Source: Candidatus Hydrogenedentes bacterium CG07_land_8_20_14_0_80_42_17
GTDB taxonomy: Bacteria > UBA8481
Direction: 5' to 3'
Length of the DNA stretch: 7,993 nucleotides
Assembly: GCA_002780065.1 (NCBI GenBank)
Contig: PEWQ01000023.1
Span: 1-7,993 of the forward strand
Below the pieces are notes generated by a model. That model saw nothing but the letters and a program-made list of their open reading frames with translations. It ran no database searches and had not been told where the DNA came from. Made by a program: the position numbers and the translations under genes. Shown here piece after piece: positions 6,823 through 7,993 of the stretch; the stretch's first letter is position 1; each line of letters opens with the position of its first letter.

Positions 6823-6838
6823 CGGCATAGATGTTGCT
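6823..6838 (+). promoter_or_regulatory. Sigma54 (-24/-12) promoter for the LysM/efflux gene
   Basis: CGGCAT-AGATG-TTGCT, with GG and GC 10 bases apart. It shares GGCAT-N5-TTGCTTT with the divergent promoter at 6646-6661. Transcription is expected near 6849, giving a leader of about 52 nt that ends in a ribosome site before the ATG at 6901. Confidence 0.72.
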
Positions 6839-6891
6839 TTATATCTTCATCTAAAATGTTAATTGACAGTAAAAACATTAAGTTTGAGAAT

Positions 6892-6895
6892 GAGG
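6892..6895 (+). promoter_or_regulatory. Shine-Dalgarno GAGG for the LysM/efflux gene
   Basis: GAGG stands 5 nt before the ATG at 6901 and fixes that start, which also begins a plausible signal segment. Confidence 0.6.
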
Positions 6896-6900
6896 TATAA

Positions 6901-7993
6901 ATGAAAATAACTCGACAGATAATTATCAAACTTGTCGAAACAGCTATTCTCTCATTCTTGATTGTTATTTTTACAGGAACAATTTATTCCTTAGAGCGTG
7001 AGATCGAAATTAAAGTCGGCGACACTCTCTACAAAATTGCACGGGAAAAGCTCGGCGATTCAAAGCGCTGGAATGAAATTGCCGCGCTGAACGGAATCGA
7101 AGCACCTTACAACATTAAAGTTGGAGATAAACTATTGTTGCCGCAGATTAATGAATCACATATCGACGTATCAAATGGACTCATGAGAGCGGCTGCGGAA
7201 AATTCGTCTTCCCCCCTAAGCGAAACCGCACCGTTCTCGCCAATCAAAGAGACAACTGACATAAATAATCAAACTAATAGAAATTTCAATGTATCATCTA
7301 ATTTGCATCAGAGTGAAATTTCTGACACCGAGTTAACCGATACTAATATTCAGAAAATTACATCACTTAAACCCAGCTTCGTCCCCACTTTTGTCGAGCC
7401 TCTTGGCCCGCTCATCACCGGTCTGCGCGCGCATAATCCCTCCATTCACGCCGCCGAGGAAGCGGCTCGCGCGGCCGCGTATCGGCCCTCGCAGGCAGGC
7501 GCCCTGCCGGACCCGATGCTACGAACCGCGGTGCGATTCGACCAACAGCGCGAGGTCATGATCGACAACACCGGCATGGTCAGCGTCCGGACGGAACGGA
7601 TGACGATGCCCATGTTCCAAATCAGCCAGATGATTCCCTTGGGCAAACTCGGCCCCATGAGCAATCTCGAACGCGCGATGGCGGGAACGTATCTGGAGAT
7701 GACGAGCATGGAGCGCGCCACGAAAGAACGCCAACTGAAAACCGCGTATGCGGAACTTTATTACATCGACCAGGCCGCCCGAACGTGCCTGCAGATTCGT
7801 GAGGTTCTTAAACTTCTGGTGGCCAGCACGGAGGCGATGTATCGCGTCGGCGAGGCGCGACAGTCCGATGTGTTCCGCGCGCAACTTGAAATCTCCATGC
7901 TCTCGGATCGCCTGCTGATGCTGGAAGGCCGTCGCGGCGCCACGGTTTCCACCATCAACGTGCTTCTTGACCGCTCGGAATCCGAACGCGTCG
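6901..7993 (+). CDS. LysM domain joined in frame to a TolC/CusC-like outer-membrane efflux segment, 3' end beyond window
   Basis: One uninterrupted frame of 364 visible residues. Residues 1-30 form a basic start and a hydrophobic signal or anchor segment. Residues 35-81 are a LysM peptidoglycan-binding domain (IKVGDTLYKIAREKLGD...VGDKLLLP). Residues 84-157 are a polar linker rich in Ser, Asn, Thr and Glu. From about 161 the protein resembles outer-membrane efflux (TolC/CusC family) proteins: LRAHNPSIHAAEEAARAA, QAGALPDPM, QMIPLGKLGPMSNLE, AYAELYYID, YRVGEARQSDVFRAQLE, with long helices that would form the periplasmic barrel. DNA composition changes abruptly at about 7372, so the last 600 bases look foreign to the rest of the window. 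The N-terminal part, its ribosome site and its sigma54 promoter belong with the local genome. The joined product may be a real fusion or the result of a false contig join. The efflux substrate is unknown. Confidence 0.7.
   Translation, partial: MKITRQIIIKLVETAILSFLIVIFTGTIYSLEREIEIKVGDTLYKIAREKLGDSKRWNEIAALNGIEAPYNIKVGDKLLLPQINESHIDVSNGLMRAAAENSSSPLSETAPFSPIKETTDINNQTNRNFNVSSNLHQSEISDTELTDTNIQKITSLKPSFVPTFVEPLGPLITGLRAHNPSIHAAEEAARAAAYRPSQAGALPDPMLRTAVRFDQQREVMIDNTGMVSVRTERMTMPMFQISQMIPLGKLGPMSNLERAMAGTYLEMTSMERATKERQLKTAYAELYYIDQAARTCLQIREVLKLLVASTEAMYRVGEARQSDVFRAQLEISMLSDRLLMLEGRRGATVSTINVLLDRSESERV
7365..7390. other. Sharp base-composition breakpoint inside an open frame
   Basis: Hand counts per 60-base line: 7261-7320 has 13 G/C, 7321-7380 has 22, 7381-7440 has 38, 7441-7500 has 45 and 7501-7560 has 40. 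Codons switch from A/T-ending (ATT, AAA, AAT) to G/C-ending (GCG, CGC, GTC, CTC) at about residue 158. No terminal inverted repeats, target duplication or transposase gene is seen at the junction. Confidence 0.85.

Noticed and set aside
6863-6891. TTGACA followed 17 bp later by GAGAAT as a sigma70 promoter for the LysM gene
   Set aside because: The -10 match is poor and transcription would begin at the start codon, beyond the ribosome site; the sigma54 site fits better.
6732-6929. Minus-strand frame of 65 residues
   Set aside because: It covers the enhancer region, a sigma54 promoter and the LysM start on the other strand, and has no ribosome site or family features.
7300-7450. Mobile-element boundary at the composition break
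   Set aside because: No terminal inverted repeats, direct target repeats, tRNA gene or integrase/transposase segment is visible near the junction.
7446-7958. Three overlapping minus-strand open frames in the high-GC end
   Set aside because: They are antisense to a frame with clear TolC-family motifs; long spurious frames are expected in GC-rich DNA and their sequences look low-complexity and Arg-rich.

Overview
The window looks like a chromosomal segment, around 35-45% GC, of a Gram-negative bacterium. Secreted and lipoprotein signals plus an outer-membrane efflux-type protein point that way. My best guess, from overall gene style only, is the Bacteroidota/Ignavibacteriota neighbourhood. The sigma70-like promoter and clear Shine-Dalgarno (SD) sequences argue against classical Bacteroidia. 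No rRNA, tRNA, CRISPR array or insertion sequence was seen.

Region 1 (1-3520, minus strand) is a candidate sugar-regulated operon read right to left. A promoter at 3493-3520 has a perfect palindrome just downstream of its -10 box and a second, CG-containing inverted repeat beyond that. It leads into a tiny 52-residue lipoprotein gene (3215-3373), a LacI/GalR repressor (2071-3165) and an exported GH13 alpha-amylase (2050 down to the window edge, 3' end missing). The layout suggests an autoregulated repressor controlling starch or maltodextrin use.

Region 2 (3629-4213, plus strand) is a membrane methyltransferase of the isoprenylcysteine/phospholipid type. It ends 3 bp from the tail of the next, convergent gene.

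Region 3 (4217-6603, minus strand) is a two-component system: a membrane histidine kinase with no obvious periplasmic domain, followed 5 nt later by an NtrC-class sigma54 activator with an intact GAFTGA motif.

Region 4 (6604-6900) is the regulatory centre. Two divergent sigma54 -24/-12 promoters share the same pattern (GGCAT-N5-TTGCTTT); one faces the kinase gene and the other faces the gene starting at 6901. Near-palindromic sites lie midway, about 105 bp from each predicted start site, where enhancer sites of an NtrC-type activator would be expected. The arrangement resembles the divergent zraP/zraSR layout and predicts that the system activates itself and its neighbour.

Region 5 (6901-7993, plus strand, 3' end missing) is one open frame encoding a signal segment, a LysM domain, a polar linker and then a TolC/CusC-like outer-membrane efflux segment. 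Around 7372 the GC content jumps from roughly 20-40% to roughly 60-75% per 60 bases with no frame break. This is either a recent transfer-driven gene fusion or a chimeric assembly join, and it is the point most in need of checking.
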